A program made the translations under genes and the position numbers. The notes beneath the pieces are model-generated. The model saw only the letters and a list, made by a program, of their open reading frames with translations, had not been told where the DNA came from and ran no database searches. Below are positions 5,328-7,350 of a stretch of DNA of 7,350 nt, piece after piece. The stretch covers positions 1-7,350 of the forward strand of contig JBELMP010000132.1 in NCBI GenBank assembly GCA_042095695.1, read 5' to 3'. The DNA is from Maricaulis sp042095695 (GTDB taxonomy: Bacteria; Pseudomonadota; Alphaproteobacteria; Caulobacterales; Maricaulaceae). Each line of letters opens with the position of its first letter. The stretch's first letter is position 1.

Positions 5328-5993
5328 GTGCCGACACGCTATCAGCTGGTCATATTTGACTTCGACGGCACGCTTGCGGACAGCCTGACCTGGTTTCGCA
5401 CGGCGATGGCCGATGTCGCCGACAAGCACGGGCTCGGGCCGATTTGCGAAGAGCGTGCCGAACGCCTGCGCTCGCTCACACCCAAGCAGATCATGAGCGA
5501 GATGAATATTCCTGCCTGGAAACTCCCCTTTATCGCCGCCGATGTCCGCGCCCTGGCCGCTGAGAATGTCGACAAGATCACGCTTTATGACGGCATTCCT
5601 GAGATGCTGCGGGCGCTCGACGCTGCCGGCATCCGGATCGCCGTGGTCAGCTCCAATGGCGAGACGGCAGTCCGTGAGGTTTTGGGCGAGACCCTGACAC
5701 CGCTGGTCAGCCAGTTCGCCTGCGGCGCCGCTCTTTTCGGCAAGGCCTCGATTTTCCGCAAAGTCATGAAAAAGGCGGGCGTCAGCGCGGATCAGACCCT
5801 CAGTATTGGTGACGAGATCCGGGACATTGATGCCGCGCGCGAGGCCGGATGTGATTGTGCCGCGGTCAGCTGGGGCTTTGCGACCGGGGATATCCTCGAG
5901 GCCCAGCTACCGGACATGCTGCTGCAGGATACGTCCCAGATCTGCGGGGCCGCCACGGGAGCAGCCTCCCCGACGGCCCAACAGGCTGAATAG
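5328..5993 (+). CDS. HAD-superfamily hydrolase, phosphoglycolate-phosphatase-like
   Basis: The 221-residue protein has the complete HAD phosphatase motif set. Motif I is FDFDGT with nucleophile Asp11 and acid/base Asp13. Motif II is VVSSN with Ser108. Motif III is Lys139 in FGKASIFRKV. Motif IV is IGDEIRDIDAA with Asp162 and Asp166, which bind Mg2+. A small helical cap falls between motif I and about residue 83. This is the subfamily of phosphoglycolate phosphatase and relatives that cleave small phosphorylated metabolites. The substrate cannot be assigned from sequence, so I give no gene symbol. Translation starts at GTG 5328, with GGGGAG about 7 nt upstream. The last 20 residues are a low-complexity Ala/Gln/Thr tail. 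The gene follows ald on the same strand after a hairpin and converges on the nitronate monooxygenase gene with 11 bp between stops. Confidence 0.92.
   Translation: MPTRYQLVIFDFDGTLADSLTWFRTAMADVADKHGLGPICEERAERLRSLTPKQIMSEMNIPAWKLPFIAADVRALAAENVDKITLYDGIPEMLRALDAAGIRIAVVSSNGETAVREVLGETLTPLVSQFACGAALFGKASIFRKVMKKAGVSADQTLSIGDEIRDIDAAREAGCDCAAVSWGFATGDILEAQLPDMLLQDTSQICGAATGAASPTAQQAE
5947..5979. terminator. Nested GC hairpin at the HAD/nitronate monooxygenase convergent ends
   Basis: Outer arms GGGCCG (5947-5952) and CGGCCC (5974-5979) enclose inner arms GGGAG (5957-5961) and CTCCC (5966-5970) with a CAGC loop. The structure sits in the last codons of the HAD gene and 25 bp past the stop of the opposing gene. 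No U-tract exists on either strand. Position suggests a bidirectional end structure, but it may reflect GC-rich coding sequence. Confidence 0.3.
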
Positions 5994-6004
5994 GCAAACC
6001 GCGA

Positions 6005-6967
6005 TCAGGCGTTGATCCGCGCCTTGGCCTCTTCGTATTCACGCTTGAGCTGATCGATATAGTCAGCTGCGCTTTGCACGGACTTGACCGAACCAATGCC
6101 CTGGCCGGAACCCCAGATATCTTTCCAGGCCTTGGCATCGGTATTGCCGCCGGAACCGAAATTCATGGCTGACGGATCGCTTTCCGGCAGATTATCGGGG
6201 TCGAGCCCTGAATCCTCGATCGATTTGCGAAGATAATTGCCATGCACACCCGTGAAGAGATTTGTGTAGACGATGTCTTCGGCACGTCCCTCCACAATCC
6301 CCTGCTTGTAGCGCTCATCCGCGCGGGCTTCCTCGGTCGCGATAAAGGCGGAACCGATATAGGCGTAATCCGCGCCCATGGCCTGGGCAGCGAGGACGCC
6401 GCCACCGGTTGAGATCGATCCCGAGCACAAGATTGGTCCGTCAAACCATTCACGGGTTTCCGCAATAAACGGGAAGGGCGAAAGCGCGCCTGCATGGCCG
6501 CCCGCGCCGGCGGATACACAGATCAGGCCGGTCGCGCCTTTTTCAATGGCCTTGTGCGCGAAGCGCTGGTTGATCACATCATGCAGGGTAATTCCGCCCC
6601 AGCCATCAACCGCCTGATAGACATCCTCACGCGCCCCGAGTGAGCAGATCACAACCGGAACCTTGTATTTCTCGCAGAGCGCCATGTCCTCTTCGAGCCG
6701 GTTATTGGACCGGTGGACGATCTGATTGACCGCAAAGGGCGCCGCCGGCTTGTCCGGATTGGCGCGATTGAAACTCTCAAGCTCCGAGGTGATCTGATCC
6801 AGCCACTCATCGAGCTGGCTGACCGGACGTGCATTCAATGAGGGGAAGGACCCGACGATACCTGCCTTGCACTGGGCAATCACCAGATCAGGATTTGAGA
6901 TGATGAAAAGCGGTGCGCCGATAACGGGCAGTTGCAGCTTGCCCTTGAGAATATCCGGTTCGGCCAT
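6005..6967 (-). CDS. Nitronate monooxygenase / 2-nitropropane dioxygenase family FMN enzyme
   Basis: This 320-residue TIM-barrel flavoprotein belongs to the NMO/FabK-like group. Family features are the N-terminal LPVIGAPLFIISNPDLV (13-29), the flavin and substrate loop SAGAGGHAG at 152-160 with the candidate catalytic His158, the phosphate-binding segment CSGSISTGGG at 181-190, GADYAYIGSAFIATEEA at 198-214, and the C-terminal WKDIWGSGQGIGSV (281-294). NMO enzymes oxidise alkyl nitronates such as propionate 3-nitronate with O2, which is a detoxification. FabK uses the same fold for enoyl-ACP reduction. The absence of fatty-acid genes nearby and the overall motif set favour NMO, but the substrate is uncertain. 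ATG 6967 has AAGGGGA about 7 nt upstream. The gene stands alone, convergent with the HAD gene. No convincing promoter is seen upstream. Confidence 0.9.
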   Translation of the reverse strand: MAEPDILKGKLQLPVIGAPLFIISNPDLVIAQCKAGIVGSFPSLNARPVSQLDEWLDQITSELESFNRANPDKPAAPFAVNQIVHRSNNRLEEDMALCEKYKVPVVICSLGAREDVYQAVDGWGGITLHDVINQRFAHKAIEKGATGLICVSAGAGGHAGALSPFPFIAETREWFDGPILCSGSISTGGGVLAAQAMGADYAYIGSAFIATEEARADERYKQGIVEGRAEDIVYTNLFTGVHGNYLRKSIEDSGLDPDNLPESDPSAMNFGSGGNTDAKAWKDIWGSGQGIGSVKSVQSAADYIDQLKREYEEAKARINA

Positions 6968-7170
6968 GAATGGTCCCCTTCGTGACGTTATCTTGTCGCC
7001 CTCTATCCGGCGATGCTGTGTCCGGGAAACTAGTTCGCGGCAGGAATCGTGTCGAGAACCGCCTGCTGTGCCGTATAGGGCAACTTATTGTGCAGGTGCG
7101 AAAGGCCGTGCTGCACGCGCAGGCATCCTGCAACGCAGATGAGCAATTTCGAGCGATACCGAAATTTCTT
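6968..7170. other. Non-coding upstream region of the nitronate monooxygenase gene
   Basis: About 200 bp without a convincing gene. Short open frames exist on both strands, but they lack family features and ribosome sites. It should contain the promoter of the minus-strand monooxygenase gene, yet I find no well-spaced -35/-10 pair. A small dyad GCAGG-CAT-CCTGC (about 7120-7132) is present. Confidence 0.5.
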
Positions 7171-7350
7171 TTAACGCTTTCTTGACGGTTCGCGGGCTGC
7201 CGCGCCGGAGTGGTTACGCGGTGTCTTGTCGGGCCCGCGATCTGTGAACTCTGGCGGCGGCCGACGCCAGCTTTTCACGACGCACCCGACCGTGTCACCG
7301 TCCAAGATGAAGCGCAAAAATGCGCTCTGTACACAGATCGACCCGACTTC
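7171..7350 (-). CDS. Possible 3' end of an unrecognised gene running in from the right edge
   Basis: On the minus strand one frame is open from the right edge to TAA at 7173-7171, giving 59 residues. The other two frames on this strand hit a TGA by about 7276 and 7300. The piece begins EVGSICVQSAFLRFILDGDT and ends in a hydrophilic, basic, Pro-rich tail (PPPEFTDRGPDKTPR, then PSRKR). About 70% of codons end in G or C, in line with the neighbours. I recognise no family. The same strand as the monooxygenase would allow a shared direction, but the 203-bp gap argues for separate transcripts. It may also be a chance open frame. Confidence 0.4.
   Translation of the reverse strand, partial: EVGSICVQSAFLRFILDGDTVGCVVKSWRRPPPEFTDRGPDKTPRNHSGAAAREPSRKR

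Noticed and set aside
1925..6967. A joint nitro-compound detoxification cluster formed by the nitroreductase and the nitronate monooxygenase
   Set aside because: The genes lie about 3.5 kb apart on opposite strands with unrelated genes between, and both families have broad, often unknown substrates. Proximity is probably coincidental.
7307..7350. A plus-strand gene start at ATG 7307
   Set aside because: There is no ribosome site upstream and only 14 codons before the edge. The opposite-strand open frame is longer and more consistent.

Overview
This window looks like an ordinary stretch of a GC-rich (roughly 60%) bacterial chromosome. Gene content (type I QueF, an Lrp/AsnC regulator divergent from alanine dehydrogenase, a TetR plus RND-type membrane fusion protein operon, a nitronate monooxygenase) and codon choice suggest an alphaproteobacterium. 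A marine Hyphomonadaceae/Maricaulaceae-type organism is my guess, but no rRNA or marker gene here proves it. I see no insertion sequence, phage gene, CRISPR array, tRNA or toxin-antitoxin pair.

Left part (1-1925): on the minus strand a TetR-family repressor gene is followed by the gene of a periplasmic membrane fusion protein (MFP) of an RND-type efflux pump. The MFP gene runs off the left edge, so the inner-membrane transporter is expected just beyond it. Divergent from tetR, on the plus strand, lies a YdjA-like nitroreductase. The gap between the two holds facing sigma70-like promoters and several dyad elements, so the repressor probably controls both directions.

Middle (1925-3361): the nitroreductase converges on queF, with stop codons sharing the palindrome CTAG. 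QueF makes preQ1, the queuosine precursor of tRNA modification. Upstream of queF on the same strand is a minimal COG2388-type acetyltransferase gene, and a GC-rich hairpin directly abuts the queF start codon.

Middle-right (3454-5238): an Lrp/AsnC regulator and alanine dehydrogenase (ald) are transcribed divergently from an AT-rich 198-bp region with overlapping promoter candidates and dyads. This is the usual layout of an amino-acid-responsive regulator controlling alanine catabolism. Right part (5328-6967): a HAD phosphatase gene follows ald after a hairpin and converges, with only 11 bp between stops, on a nitronate monooxygenase/FabK-like flavoenzyme gene. The final 383 bp hold the upstream region of that gene and, probably, the 3' end of an unrecognised minus-strand gene.

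I found no convincing undescribed system. The points most worth a second look are regulatory: the architecture of the tetR/nitroreductase region, the hairpin at the queF start, the lrp/ald region, and a recurrent use of GGCC-core dyads without U-tracts near gene ends.
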